From Paragyromitra xinjiangensis (taxonomy: Eukaryota; Ascomycota; Pezizomycetes; Pezizales; Discinaceae): a stretch of DNA of 64,000 nucleotides. This document shows, piece by piece, positions 35,537-46,761 of the stretch; position 1 is the first letter of the stretch, and each line of letters begins with the position of its first letter. The notes under the pieces are model-generated. The model had not been told where the DNA came from, did no database searches, and saw nothing but the letters and a program-made list of their open reading frames with translations. The translations under genes and the position numbers were made by a program. The stretch is from the NCBI GenBank assembly GCA_038503065.1, contig JBCAMK010000010.1, positions 1,798,001 through 1,862,000 on the forward strand, in the 5' to 3' direction.

Positions 35537-36696
35537 ATGTCCGACCTATCCTCAATCCTCCCTACCTTCACTACCACCTCCCCCACAACAGCGCACCTCC
35601 TCTCCGCAATCGAAGCCCTCCCCCTGACCACTGCCGACCTCCTCTCCCTCGATGCACTCGACATATCCCGACGTCTCGGCTCCACATCTCGCTCATCGGT
35701 CCTAGACATCAAACGCTTCATCACCTCCATCACCACCGCCCTCCACGACGAAATCAGCATAAATGCCAGCCCCCGTCCACCAGACTTCATCACAACCGGA
35801 GATAAAGTACTAGACGACATCTTCGGCGGAGGTATCCAAACCCGCTGCATCACCGAATTTGTCGGTGAAAGGTACCTCTCCCGTCCTTCACCCACCCAAC
35901 CAAACTAACACCCTCTAGCGGCGCCGGTAAATCCCAATTCCTCCTCCTCCTAACACTCACCACCCAACTTCCCCCCCACCTTGGCGGCCTCGGCCGTCCC
36001 GCAGTCTACATCTCCACCGAAGCACCCATCTCCACGAAGCGTCTCTTCCAACTAACCAACATCCTCTCAACCCTCTCACCGGACTCACCACCAAGTACAG
36101 ACCGTGTATACTCCATCACCTGCAACGACCTCGAAACTCAAGACCACATAATCCGGTACCAGCTACCCGTAATGGTAGAAACCCACAACATCGGTTTAAT
36201 CGTCATCGACTCCATCGCCGCGAACTTCCGCGCGGAGTTCGAGCGGCCGGTGAATAAGAGGTTGAAAACGTCTGGGGAGAGCACGGTGGAGTCTGGTCCA
36301 GCGCAGATGGCGAGACGGGGGAAAGATCTGGTGAACTTGGCGAGGACGTTGAGGGGGTTGGCGAATAGGTTTAATTTAGCTGTGGTGGTGGCGAATCAGG
36401 TTTCGGATCGGTTTACTGGGGGAGGAAGGGGGGATGAGATGGGGTTGGATTTTCAGGCGAGGTGGTTTACGGGGTGGGGGGAGGATTTGATGGATGATGA
36501 GGCGAAGGTACCGGCTTTGGGGCTGGTTTGGGCGAATTTGTTGGCTGCAAGGGTGGTGTTGAGGAAGAGTGTGGATGACGAGGGGGATTGGAAGAGGAGT
36601 GTGAAGGTGGTGTTTGCGCCGTGGGTAAAGGCGGGGGTGGAGTGTGGGTTCGAGATTGTGGAGGGTGGGGTGAAGGCGGTTATGGAGGGTGGCTGA
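35537..36696 (+). CDS. RAD57: Rad57-type RecA-family recombination mediator
   Basis: With Rad55 it helps load Rad51 during homologous recombination in the nucleus. Exons are 35537-35871 and 35919-36696 (47-nt intron, phase 2), giving 370 aa. The start MSDLSSILPTF is preferred because the upstream in-frame codon is TTG and a leader intron is likely. The N-terminal helical region contains LTTADLLSLDALDISRRLG. Walker A is GESGAGKS (residues 110-117) and Walker B is LIVIDS ending at D209. ITCNDLETQDHIIRYQLPVM and LAVVVANQVSDRF are typical of Rad57 rather than Rad51 or Rad55. It is shorter than yeast Rad57 (460 aa). It lies among F-box genes with no other repair gene near. Confidence 0.9.
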
Positions 36697-37024
36697 GTGG
36701 GTTTTTTTGGGATCTTGGGTTTTGGGGAGTATTGGTTATGTGTATTTATTGGAAAGGTATTGGTCCATGGAGTATAATTCACAGCTATGGCAATGGCATA
36801 AAGGGATTGCCGTATATGAACCGAGTAGTCAAGTTAAGCGAAACAACCTACCACTTTAGCCCTGATATACTCTAGACGGAGGTAAATCTCGCGGTCTCAA
36901 TCACAGATCATCACTCGAAATTCACAGTCTGCAAAGTTAAAGCTGACCCGAAATCCCAACCAATAGAAATGAAACTTATCTAGATTCGGCAGATATATCT
37001 ACAAAAACTAAAACCGAAACATTA
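36697..37024. other. Intergenic between convergent RAD57 and a short F-box gene
   Basis: About 330 nt of T-rich then AT-rich sequence, probably two 3' UTRs. Nothing else seen. Confidence 0.4.
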
Positions 37025-37339
37025 TCACGTCCAAGCTTCAGGCCCCCATATAGAGATGGCACTTAACACCAACTCCTCAAATAAGGGACACAAGCTCCCC
37101 TCGTTACACCGGCTTGAAACCATGTCCTTGGAACAAAGCTCCTTATGGCTCAACGCTAGAAAAAAACAAAAAGAATCGAAGTTTACGACTGGGGGATTAC
37201 GAGCAGCAGCTAGAAGCGAGGGTTTGAGTATGTCGGTGAGTTGAGGGCAGACTTCGAGGAAGTTCTGGATGTCTTGTGCGAGTTTGAGATGGTTGGCGAT
37301 TTCTAGTAGGAGTTCGTTTGGAAGAGTGAGTAGATGCAT
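37025..37339 (-). CDS. Short F-box protein, 104 aa, possibly truncated
   Basis: The ATG at 37339 opens directly on an F-box: MHLLTLPNELLLEIANHLK, then IQNFLEVCPQLTDIL. Typical fungal F-box proteins continue into ankyrin or LRR repeats; here only about 60 residues follow (NPPVVNFDSFCFFLALSHKE and a Cys-containing tail) before a stop at 37025. It may be a genuine small F-box protein or the remnant of a longer gene. No repeat units are recognisable further downstream on this strand. Confidence 0.6.
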   Translation of the reverse strand: MHLLTLPNELLLEIANHLKLAQDIQNFLEVCPQLTDILKPSLLAAARNPPVVNFDSFCFFLALSHKELCSKDMVSSRCNEGSLCPLFEELVLSAISIWGPEAWT

Positions 37340-38089
37340 CGCAGGTGGTGCTGGTTGTGGGATGGGGGATGTGGGGATGTGGTGGTTTTATCTAGTGGGT
37401 ATTTGTAGAGCAGTTGGTGGGGGGTTTTCGGGAATCATGTGGAATACTGTCTGTGGATTTCATAGCGCTCTTTGTTGGTGTATTTACGGTGGTTCTGTCT
37501 CGGGTTGTCTTGCGCTGGGTTTCTGGTATTGGTTTTCTAAAGGATGGGTTGGGATACCACTTTGACTAGGGAATTGAATTTTAGTAGCCTTGTCTTCTCT
37601 CTAGTAATCCTTGGGGTTGTATCAATAAGTGGGCCTCTACCGTATCTTTTACTTAGAAGCTATGATTTGCAGGAAGAGGTCTTGATACGCGTTTTAAATT
37701 TTAAATTCTTTATTAGCTAGAGAGATGTTTATGTACTACAGTCGTTAGGTATTTATAGCTAATGAACCCACCATCGGTCCTGGGCCTGCTCCAAGTTTGA
37801 AGATATTGATTTCCCATCTAGCTACTACCTTTGCCCAGCAACATAGCTCAAAGCACCTTCCAGTCACACCTTCCTAAGAACCCCAATCTATAAATGCCAA
37901 AAACGTGGGGATCCCCCATACGGTAACACCAGTTGCAGGATCTACTCTCCACCAAAGAGTCATGACGTATGACTCGAACACAATCTGTACGACATAGGGT
38001 TAGGGTTGCGATAAGTAACTATCTACTCATCTCGAGATCCTCATTCCTTACCACTACACTCACCACAAACACCCACAAACACCACTACA
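37340..38089. other. Intergenic, no gene seen
   Basis: Divergent promoters of the short F-box gene and the 553-aa F-box gene. The GT-rich + strand frame at 37269-37565 is low complexity and overlaps the F-box gene start, so it is not called. Confidence 0.4.
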
Positions 38090-39751
38090 ATGCCACCACG
38101 AAAGAAAACTCGTACAGGAATCATCAACACCAGCTCCTCCTCACGCTCACGAACCTCCTACGACCCATCCAAACACTCTCTCGCCTCTCTCCCATACCAC
38201 ATCCTCCTCACAATCCTAACCCACGCCGCCACCACTCCCGGCGCAATCCACGACTGGCCAGACCCTAGCTTCCTCCTCTCATGCTCAACCATCTGCCGCA
38301 CACTCCACGATCCTGCTATAGCGGTTCTATACCGCAACCCACCTACCCTCCCTCCAGCGCGCGCACATAGGCTTTTATACACCCTGCGCGAACGACCAGA
38401 GCTCGGACAGAAGATCAAACGGCTGGTGGTGGAGATCGACCCACTGCTTACGAGTAAAGTCGGCGGCGCGGTCTGGGATGTGTGTGAGTTTATTCTACTG
38501 GCTCGGGGACTACGGGATCTGCAGTTTGCACATGTGGTTGATAATCCACCGTACCACGAAGAGCCAGGGATGAAGCTGGGATGGCGGTACCCAGATGCGT
38601 TGTGGGATGCGCTGGAAGGGAAGAGACCTACGGATGAGGAGGAGGGTGTAGAAGTGAGGCAGATGGAAGAAGGGGTTCGGTTGAAGTCGTGGAAATGGAA
38701 TGGGAGGTTCATCGGGAAGCTATCGTTCGCCGATATTGGCAGGATTCACCAACAGCGGAGTTTCTCGGCACTTACTAGTTTGTCACTGATCTACATGGAT
38801 ACTCTCGATAACGACGATGGTGTTGGTGACGGATCAGTCGAGAGACATATCGCCGACCTAGCATCCGAGCTCCCCGAGCTCCGCGACGTCAAATTCGAAT
38901 GCTGCTCAATCGTAAACCGCAAGCTCCTCTCCCTCCTCTCCATCTCCGCCTCACACCTCAAACTCCGTGAACTCCGCATCATCAACTGTCCTCTCCTCCA
39001 AGCCTCGGACTCTCCAGACGGGACGGAAATAGGATTAACTTCCTTCCTAGAACAACCACTCTGCAAAACCCTCCAAGTCCTCGAAGTTCTATCCTGTCGT
39101 TCTTGCCCCCTCACATTCATCACATCCCTCTCCTCCACTCCATCACTGGAACACCTCTCTTTCGACGCACACCTATTCAACAACACCTCCTACAGCCGCT
39201 CCACCAACGCCGACCCGGACTACGACTCCCTTCTCCCGCTCTCTGACTCTGCACTTATTACATGGCCGCGCACGCTCCAATCCCTCACTGCGACATCACT
39301 CAAGAAGTGGACCAGTATCGAGTGTATCTCGTTTCTATCGAGTCTTGTTGAAGCCGCGTCAACGATGCAGAGACTGAAGAGAGTCGGGATCTGGTGTATG
39401 TTGACGGATATAGACTGGCGGGAGAGGGCGGATTTCAGGGAGAGGTGGAGCGATGAGGTTAATGCGGCTTTCAAAAGCGCGGAGATGGTCGAGGTTAGGT
39501 TTGATAATGCGAGGCCGGCGGAGCAGCTGTTTAAGGAGAGGGATTTTTATGAAGAGGGGAGGGTTTTGAAGGTGAGGCCGAAGGGGAGGAGTGTTCGTGC
39601 TGCGGGTAGTACGGCGCGCGCGAGGGTTACGACGAGGAGTGTGAAGGGGAGGACGGTGAGGGGGAGGAAGAGGGCGGTGAGGGCGGGTGGGAGGAAGGTG
39701 GTGATTGTTCAGGAGAGTGATAGTGAGGGGGATGAGGAGTATACTGATTAG
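38090..39751 (+). CDS. F-box/LRR-like protein with basic, acidic-ended tail, 553 aa
   Basis: A single exon. A basic N-terminus (MPPRKKTRTG) precedes an F-box-like domain at about residues 31-85 (LASLPYHILLTILTHAA, then LLSCSTICRTLHDPAIAVLY). The central part (about 225-420) has irregular leucine-rich segments such as FSALTSLSLIYMDTL, LPELRDVKFECCSI, LKLRELRIINCPLL and TLQVLEVLSCRSC. The C-terminal 60 residues are Arg/Lys/Gly-rich (TRSVKGRTVRGRKRAVRAGG) and end in DSEGDEEYTD, suggesting nuclear location. Expected role: SCF substrate receptor, target unknown. Convergent with the 147-aa gene, 202 nt apart. Confidence 0.8.
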   Translation: MPPRKKTRTGIINTSSSSRSRTSYDPSKHSLASLPYHILLTILTHAATTPGAIHDWPDPSFLLSCSTICRTLHDPAIAVLYRNPPTLPPARAHRLLYTLRERPELGQKIKRLVVEIDPLLTSKVGGAVWDVCEFILLARGLRDLQFAHVVDNPPYHEEPGMKLGWRYPDALWDALEGKRPTDEEEGVEVRQMEEGVRLKSWKWNGRFIGKLSFADIGRIHQQRSFSALTSLSLIYMDTLDNDDGVGDGSVERHIADLASELPELRDVKFECCSIVNRKLLSLLSISASHLKLRELRIINCPLLQASDSPDGTEIGLTSFLEQPLCKTLQVLEVLSCRSCPLTFITSLSSTPSLEHLSFDAHLFNNTSYSRSTNADPDYDSLLPLSDSALITWPRTLQSLTATSLKKWTSIECISFLSSLVEAASTMQRLKRVGIWCMLTDIDWRERADFRERWSDEVNAAFKSAEMVEVRFDNARPAEQLFKERDFYEEGRVLKVRPKGRSVRAAGSTARARVTTRSVKGRTVRGRKRAVRAGGRKVVIVQESDSEGDEEYTD

Positions 39752-39953
39752 AAGATGTATTTATGGACTGGATCACTAACTCCAGGATGGACTGTTTACT
39801 CTATTTGAGTTGTACATACAATTAGTCACAAAAATCACCAGAAACCTCTCTTACAGAAAGAACCCAACAAATTCATATTCACCACTACCAACCTAACCTA
39901 CGGTCTCTTCCCAGCACATATAACCCGACTAACCCTCCGCCGATCCACCCCCC

Positions 39954-40568
39954 TTACCCTCTCCCGAGTCTCACCTCCCTCTCAACCCCCCTCTGTCTCT
40001 CATCAACCCTCTCATCCACCCCAGCACCATGTTTCGCCAGTCCCAACGTCTGCCTCTTCCGTCCCTGCTGCCCATCATGTCGCAACTCCTCCGACGTCAT
40101 CCCCTGCATTGGCTTCCCCATCCCAGCATACAAATCCCCCGAAGTAGCACCAGACATACCTACCACCATCAGCTCCCTCTAAAAGCAGAGACCATACAAC
40201 CACCACAACCCACGGGGTCTCATCCGCCATAGGGAGTAAGATGAACAGAGAAGGGACGGGTGAACGTAGTGTTGTTACCTTCAAGCGGATCCATGTTAGT
40301 TTCTAGTCCTCCGCGGGTTCCGGTTTGGGGAGCGTAGGTTTTGTCTGGTGGAGCGGTGCCGGGACTGAGGGTTTGCGCGCTGAAGGTGGGGATTGAGTCG
40401 TTGGGGGAGGCCTTGACGCCGGGTTGGTGCTGTGGGTGTTAGTGTTAAGGGAGGGGGAGGGGGAGGGGGATGGGGGGGTACGCCGTGTTTGTCCATGGGT
40501 GAGGCGCCGGGCCTGCGTGCGCTGAATTCACCTTGGCCTGTAAGGGAGTTGGGGTTTTTGGATGTCAT
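39954..40568 (-). CDS. Conserved small hydrophilic fungal protein, 147 aa
   Basis: Exons are 40482-40568, 40279-40429 and 39954-40159, giving 147 aa; introns are 52 and 119 nt. The start MTSKNPNSLTGQGEF is followed by GHQPGVKASPNDSIPTFSAQ, LSPGTAPPDKTY, LEGMSGATSGDLYAGMGKPM and TSEELRHDGQQGRKRQTLGL. These motifs recur in a widespread Pezizomycotina family of disordered proteins that I cannot assign a function. The third-exon acceptor (GGTAG at 40160-40164) was chosen because it restores the conserved frame; a nearer TTTTAG gives a non-conserved one. Intron 1 is almost pure pyrimidine on the coding strand. Confidence 0.78.
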
Positions 40569-41408
40569 TGGGTTGTGGTGGTGGTGGTTTAGGAGATGAG
40601 AGTGTGATACGGAAATCACCAAGGTGGGAATCAAATATTTATGAGAGTTCTTCACTCGCTGCAAACAATCTACGTCAATTTTGTATCATGTTTAATCCTG
40701 TCTTCTATGATCCAATCCCCCCGAACCGGTGTAGAGGGTTTTCGCTGCGCGGAGGGAAACTGCATGTTGATGTGGTAGTGACGTTGGGTGTGCCAAGATG
40801 TGCGAGTGATTAGTTGTGATTGACAGGTGGTGGAAACCTAACCCTGCGGTAGTAGGAATGTAGGGAAGTTGAGAGGTATTGTGGTGGGGTAAGCGGTTAT
40901 GGGAAATGATAGCTGTGGGTTGGGTTTTACATGGGTTTGTTCATCGTATATCACTCGGTTTTAACCACCGGAAGCAAGATAGAACCCCTTGACAGGACTT
41001 GCATCCACCTTAACGGTGCTTTTGACACGAATCCGGCGAGTTAAACCACTCAGTTTCTTGGAATAATTTAATCAGGCTTCCAATGACCAGATTTAATCCC
41101 ACCTCAGCTGGCCTCATGCCTTACAATAAAATCCCCTTCGCCTTGCATAACGTCCACTAATCCACCTCCATAAGCTACACGAACCCTAGCCGCAGTTTCC
41201 TCTCCCGGAGAACATACACGTAGGCAGAACACCCCCCGCGTCTCGTGTAACACCAGATCTGGTGACGAGGCTGCGGCTAATGAGGCTGAGGCTGAGGTGG
41301 GGGGGGGGAACACCACTCATTGACCATCACCTATAGACTCAGAGATCATATAAATCTCTCTGCCCCCTAGCATCGTCTATGAAACCTGGCAAGTGAGCTT
41401 CAATTCAG
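40569..41408. other. Intergenic, no gene seen
   Basis: Divergent promoters of the 147-aa gene and the F-box/ankyrin gene. No clear motif; open frames here lack family resemblance. Confidence 0.4.
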
Positions 41409-42440
41409 ATGTCATGGGAGAAAATGACCCAAGCGGGTAGTCGGTATCTACTAAAACTCGCACGTCCGTCTCCACCATTACCCAGCTCGCTACACCCTCC
41501 AGACAACGAAGCAGTGGTTTCCGATTCTGAGATAGCTCTAGAGGAATCTACAGTACCTACCCTACCCCATCTCAAGACCAACTCTAACACCAAACAGCAA
41601 TCCCCACATTCACCACTCCTCTACCTCCCCCCGGAGCTCCTCCTCTTCATCGCAGAGCTCCTCCCGACGTCTAACGACCTCCTCTCACTAACACTCACAA
41701 ACCACCACCTCAACAACGTGATAACCCCCGCGCTCCACAGCTTCGCACTCAAACACACCTCCCTCGTCTGGGCTGCGCAGAAAGGCCACGAACCTCTAAC
41801 CCGTCTCCTGCTCAATAAAGGCATCCCGGTAGACACGCGGCTCAACCCCAGCGGTAGATCCGCAATACATTATGCCGCCTGTGCGGGGAGAGATTCGATA
41901 GTGAAGTTGCTGTTGGATCGCGGCGCGGACATAAATCTTCAGGGAGCGACCGGCCAGACTGCGCTGCATTTTGCGGCGCTGAGTGGTCATGAGGGGGTTG
42001 TGAGGATGTTGCTGGAGAGGGGCGCGGATGTGGAGGTGGTTAGCACTATGGGGCTTACGCCGTTATTGATGGCGATACGGTATTCGAGTGGGAGTGAGGT
42101 GGAGGGGGTGTTGAGGTTGTTGGTGGAGGGCGGCGCGGGGGTGGATGTGCAGGAGAGGTATATGGGGTGGACGGCGCTGCATTGGGCGGTTTTGAGGGGG
42201 CTGGAGGGGACGGTGAGGTTGTTGCTGGAGAAGGGGGCGAGTGTTAGGGTTATGACGAGGGGGGAGGTGAAGGAGACGCGGGTGCATTGGGCGTTGAAGA
42301 AGGGGGATGAGAAGATGGTGAAGTTGCTGTTGGAGGGGGAGAGGCAGAAGGTTGGGGAGGATGAGATTCGGGTACGGAGGAGGGAGGTGATGGTGTGGGC
42401 TGGGTTGGGGGATTTGGTTACGAGGAAGGGGGAGGACTAA
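41409..42440 (+). CDS. F-box protein with six ankyrin repeats, 343 aa
   Basis: A single exon. The F-box lies at about residues 70-108 (LLYLPPELLLFIAELLPTSN, then LLSLTLTNHHLNNVI). Six ankyrin units follow from about residue 118: SLVWAAQKGHEPLTRLLL, SAIHYAACAGRDSIVKLLLD, TALHFAALSGHEGVVRMLLE, TPLLMAIRYSS, TALHWAVLRGLEGTVRLLLE and RVHWALKKGDEKMVKLLLE. This architecture is common in F-box expansions of Pezizomycetes. It should act as a substrate receptor of an SCF ligase with ankyrins binding the target. The second half is strongly GT-rich on the + strand, unlike the AC-rich first half. Confidence 0.88.
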   Translation: MSWEKMTQAGSRYLLKLARPSPPLPSSLHPPDNEAVVSDSEIALEESTVPTLPHLKTNSNTKQQSPHSPLLYLPPELLLFIAELLPTSNDLLSLTLTNHHLNNVITPALHSFALKHTSLVWAAQKGHEPLTRLLLNKGIPVDTRLNPSGRSAIHYAACAGRDSIVKLLLDRGADINLQGATGQTALHFAALSGHEGVVRMLLERGADVEVVSTMGLTPLLMAIRYSSGSEVEGVLRLLVEGGAGVDVQERYMGWTALHWAVLRGLEGTVRLLLEKGASVRVMTRGEVKETRVHWALKKGDEKMVKLLLEGERQKVGEDEIRVRRREVMVWAGLGDLVTRKGED

Positions 42441-42817
42441 GTGGTGGGAATAGTTATGTTGTTTGTATATTATTTGATAAAAGGATACGCTGCATATCTA
42501 AATCTTTTGAGGCAGAATCGTACGTGTAATGGATTCCGTAACACCCCACTTTATCAAGCCATGAATATTTCACCTTGTTTCCGAGCATCTAATGGACTCG
42601 GAGATCCAGCCCGAACTACCCCGCAATCATTGCAACAGGCCATCTTAAATCAGCCCTACAGCCTATTCAAATAATACTACAGTGCCTCAAGATGTGAATC
42701 AACCTTGTGAAACACGAGACAAAGAACACCCCAGCCTCATTCAAAGGCAATATTCAGAGTCCAGACCGCATCTCTATATCATCTATCTAGTCCCCCAAGG
42801 TCTCATCAACCGCGGAT
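42441..42817. other. Intergenic, no gene seen
   Basis: About 380 nt between two F-box genes on the same strand, holding the 3' UTR of the first and the promoter of the second. Confidence 0.4.
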
Positions 42818-44283
42818 ATGGAACCAACTACTGAGCCTCCCCCACCAGTAACTCGGATTGATATCCTACCTACCTATGAAGCTGCCACAGATAGAGACCC
42901 CTTCACGCTCATCGCGCCTTATGTCAAGGAAGAAGACCTCTTCTCTGCATCGCTAGTGAGCCGACAGTGGAGGAAGGCTTTCATGAAGGAAGTATGGAAG
43001 CGTCCTGACCGGTTATGGGAACTCGGTGACAGACCAGTACTAAGTGCGTATCAAGTCAACCCAAACCTACAGCTACTAACTAAACCCCAGCAAAATTCCT
43101 CCTGTTCCTCCGAACCCTCTCCACAACCTCAACCCCCCGCATCTACACCCTTTCTCTATCACTAACATCCGTCCAACCCTCCATCTACTCCAAACTCCCC
43201 ACAAGATGGCTCTCCCGACTCCTCCTCCGACTCCCAAATCTCCAATCCTTAACTCTATCATCATTCCCCTTCTTCGACCACTCCTCCCTCCTGGCAATCC
43301 TCCACTCCCACGCAGCTCTACAAACACTCTCTATAACCTCCTGCGCCAACACCACCCCTAAATCCCTAACCCACCTCCTCGCCCACCTCCCACAGCTCAT
43401 AAACCTCGACCTCTCATCCACCTCCGGCGCCTCCCACTCCTCAACCCTCCACCTCATCGCAACCACCCTCCCTGAGCTCCGCTGTCTCTCACTAAGAGAC
43501 CTTAAACTCGACGATAAAGCCCTCGCCCCAATCATCAAGAGCCTCGGAACCCGACTCTGGAAACTCGACGTTGGCGGTAACCTCCTCACCGATAAAACCA
43601 TAGACCTCCTCCTCGACTACAGCTTCGCACCTCCAGAATACTACATCAATTCCTCCACTACCGAAACACCACCACCATCAGATCCCAGCGATGGGCTAAC
43701 CCACCTCCGGATCGCCGCGAACCGAATCTCAAATACCGGCGTGCAGGGACTCCTCCGATCAACGCGGTTAGAAGCACTAGACGTAGGAGCCAGTCTCAAA
43801 GGCGGGGTAACAGGGATCGTACCCGCGCTCGCTATGTACGCGTGGAAGACCCTCCGAACGCTCCGGATTGACTGCAGGGTTGTGATGCAGGGACTGCGGC
43901 CGGATCAGCTCAAGGGGTTGAGGAGTCTGGTGCTGTGTGCGGTTCCGGAGGTGGCGAGTTCGCGGCTTACGACGGCGATTGTGGGGGTTTTGGCGGGGCT
44001 GGTGGGGAGTGGGGTTGAGGTTGTGGAGTTGGAGATGGATGATGGGGCGGTTGGAGGTGGGGTTGGGATGTATTCTTCTTCATCTGGGGTGGATGGGTCT
44101 GTGGCGGTTGTGGGGGATTTTTCGTTCTTCTCGGGGGATCCGGGGGAGGGGGAGGGGGAGTTCGTGGTTGGGGGAAGGGGAGGTGGTGGGGGAGGGAGGT
44201 TAATGTTGTGGAGGTCGTTGGCGCGTATAGGAAGATGTGTAGGGATGCTGGGACGGGGTGGGAGGGGAAGGTTAGGGTTGTGA
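42818..44283 (+). CDS. F-box/LRR-like protein
   Basis: Exon 1 is 42818-43043 and exon 2 starts at 43091 (47-nt intron, GTGCGT donor, CTAACT branch site, phase 1). The N-terminus has a divergent F-box at about residues 27-65 (FTLIAPYVKEEDLFSASLVS, then RQWRKAFMKEVW). The body shows leucine-rich units of RNI type: LPNLQSLTLSSFPFF, LQTLSITSCAN, LPQLINLDLSSTS, LPELRCLSLRDLKLDD, LWKLDVGGNLLTD, LTHLRIAANRISN and LEALDVGASLKGG. In this frame the stop is 44283. In the next frame a credible C-terminal end (VNVVEVVGAYRKMCRDAG ... GERWGVVKEGV, stop 44360) suggests an unseen intron or single-base change near 44150-44210. Confidence 0.78.
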
Positions 44284-44600
44284 GGGATTTGGGGGGGAGG
44301 GGGAGTATTGAGAGGGGTATTGGTGGGGAGAGGTGGGGGGTTGTTAAGGAGGGGGTTTAGGGGTTTTGGGATAGGCAGTCTTGCTTTGTTTTATAAATTG
44401 GATGAATTGTAAGTTTGGGTTCACGGGATTGGGATAGTGGTAATATACCAAGTTACAGTAGCATTTATTCTGTATTGGTATAAGTCCACTTTATCGAGAT
44501 TCACCAAATATCACTCACGAGAATATTGGCTGTGAATTTTCTTATTCAATGAACCAACCCTTATAACCCCCTCTATACAGAACATACACTGTAAGCTAAA

Positions 44601-45692
44601 TCAAAGTCCATCATTGGTCGTGTAATGGTTCATCCACCTCTGTCGATTTATCTGTTAGCAGAGCAGTTCAAAGGAAAGAACCAAACATACACTATCCCAC
44701 GGCCTCGACGAATCCGCATACCGCAAATCAGTCGCCAACCGAATTACACCATCCGGATCCTCATTCACAGCCGAAGCATGAATCATAAACGGATTATGAA
44801 AAACCACATCACCCTGCCAAACACCAATTAGCCAGTCCCCGTATCAAACTTCGAGCCCACTCACAGCCTCATAATCCGCAACCATCCACCGTCTCCCAAC
44901 CTTCCTCGCAAACCCCCTCGCCCCATCCGTCAACAACCCACTCTCCATCATATTCCTATTAAAAGCATATTTCGCCTCCTCCTCCCCTAACCCATCCTCC
45001 CCCGCCCTGGTATTAAACCCCTCCTCCAACTCCCGCCCTAACTCATGACTCCCCTCTAAATACATCAACCCCCCACCCTTAATCCCCACATCCCCAATTG
45101 GAACCCACGCCGTAATCGACGTCGGCTCTCCATGTCGGAGGAAGATCTGGTCGTAGTGGACCCCAATCGCTTTCGTCCCCGGTATATTATTCCTCAACAG
45201 CGTGCGTTTCAGAGTAACCGTGTTACCACCCCACCCGCTGAACCGCGCTACAAACTCGAGTAGATTCGGATGTTTACAAAAGTCCTCGGAATACCAGTCT
45301 TCGGTGTGGGCTTTGAGTGCCTGTTCGACGAACGCCCTGCCGAGGGGGTCTGGGTAGTTGTTTTTTACTGTGGCTGCGCCGATCCCTGGGAACATGCTGG
45401 GGGGTTTGGAGTCGTTGAAGATTCCGGAGACGGTTGGGGTTCCGGGCTTGAGGAGGCTGGTGGGGGAGAGGAAGTTGAAGTAGTGTTCTCGCATGCAGAG
45501 CACGTCGTGGCGGGGGAGGAGGTGTTTGATCCAGAGGTAGCCGGATGAGGTGAATTGGCGTCGGAGGTCCTCGATGGGTGTGGAGAGGGAGGAGGGTGTG
45601 AGGAGGGTGAGGGAGGATGGTTCGAGGAGTCCGTCGTTGGCGAGGAGGGGGTAAGAGGTTATGTCGTATGATAGTGGTTTGACGGTAGGCAT
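44601..45692 (-). CDS. Phytanoyl-CoA dioxygenase family Fe(II)/2-oxoglutarate oxygenase
   Basis: Exons are 44865-45692, 44691-44813 and 44601-44639, giving 329 aa; both introns are 51 nt and phase 0. The metal site is H179-x-D181 (GVHYDQ) with the distal His in MIHAS (H288) and the 2-oxoglutarate Arg in VIRLATD (R301). Other family motifs are FTSSGYLWIKHLLP, ITAWVPIGDVGIKGGGLMYL and GDVVFHNPF. The last exon encodes only RWMNHYTTNDGL; it was accepted because the RWM...GDGL-type ending is conserved in fungal homologues. Substrate unknown. Convergent with the F-box/LRR gene; no biosynthetic cluster around it. Confidence 0.88.
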
Positions 45693-46761
45693 TTTGATAG
45701 TTGGGTAGTAAGCTCTGGGAATAGTTGTGGTGAGGACGAACTAGACTATGTTATATAACGGTATCTACAAACTCAACTCTACGGGTGGAAATTGCGGAGT
45801 AATGATTATTTACCGAAACTCTACGAATTAGGTACGATCAGCAATGAACTTCTTACAGATACGGTTAGACAAGGTCTCGCTATCGGGGAATAGACCGAGC
45901 TTACCCTGGGAGGATGGGGTTGCGTTGTGACCACACAGTATTTATCAGCAAGCTCAAATCATTCCCCACTCATATCACGCGTCGGCTCGGTCCTAGGATC
46001 GTATTCGAAAGAACTCTTTCCTTATGGGGATGCTCCGAGAGGTTCAATCCTGGTTTATACGTTATAGCCAAGTGGGAGTAGTACGCTAGAAAGCTACACT
46101 TCATGAGAACTGCGGGAAAAACATAAATTCCTCAAGCATTTCCGCTTGGAAAGGATACTCGAGGGGTGGTACATAACTAAGCAAGCCATATCCAAGTCTT
46201 TACCGATAGGTTCACTATATGTAGAAGCAAACAGCGTAAAGACTTCCTATAGTAATTTTGCGTTGACTCACTCGCGCTATTCACCAACTCGCCATTTACA
46301 GTACCATCGTTAAGGTTACACGGGTTTCATTTTTCATATCTAGGTGATGTGGTTCTTGTGCGGGAAATTATCCGATCCGATAGCGAGTGATAGTTTATGA
46401 TGGCGGTGATCTCACCTTCGGTTCTTGTATACGGTGGTTATACGGTTCAACTCCTTTTAGCTATCTCAGCTATGTCGTTGAGCTAAAGTTCGCACATCAC
46501 AAGAGAGAAGGCCAGCGAGATCGCAGTTCGAAGGGTTTCCCCTAGTCAAAATTTATATTTCAAGTAGCTTCTTGAGTCTAACTTTTCTCTAAAACAAATC
46601 TATATATGAAAGGAAAAATTCACTTTTGAAATCCCGCACCCTTGCTTTTGCACAACAAAATCACTCCAAATAGGAAAACTTTCATCATGTCAGGTAACAA
46701 GATGAAAGATAGCAAGGATGACAGTGTTCGAGGGTAGCGTTTAAACGCGGGAGAGAAGTCC
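45693..46761. other. Intergenic, no gene seen
   Basis: Upstream of the dioxygenase gene and downstream of the secreted-protein gene, both on the - strand. No structured repeat or credible frame. Confidence 0.4.
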
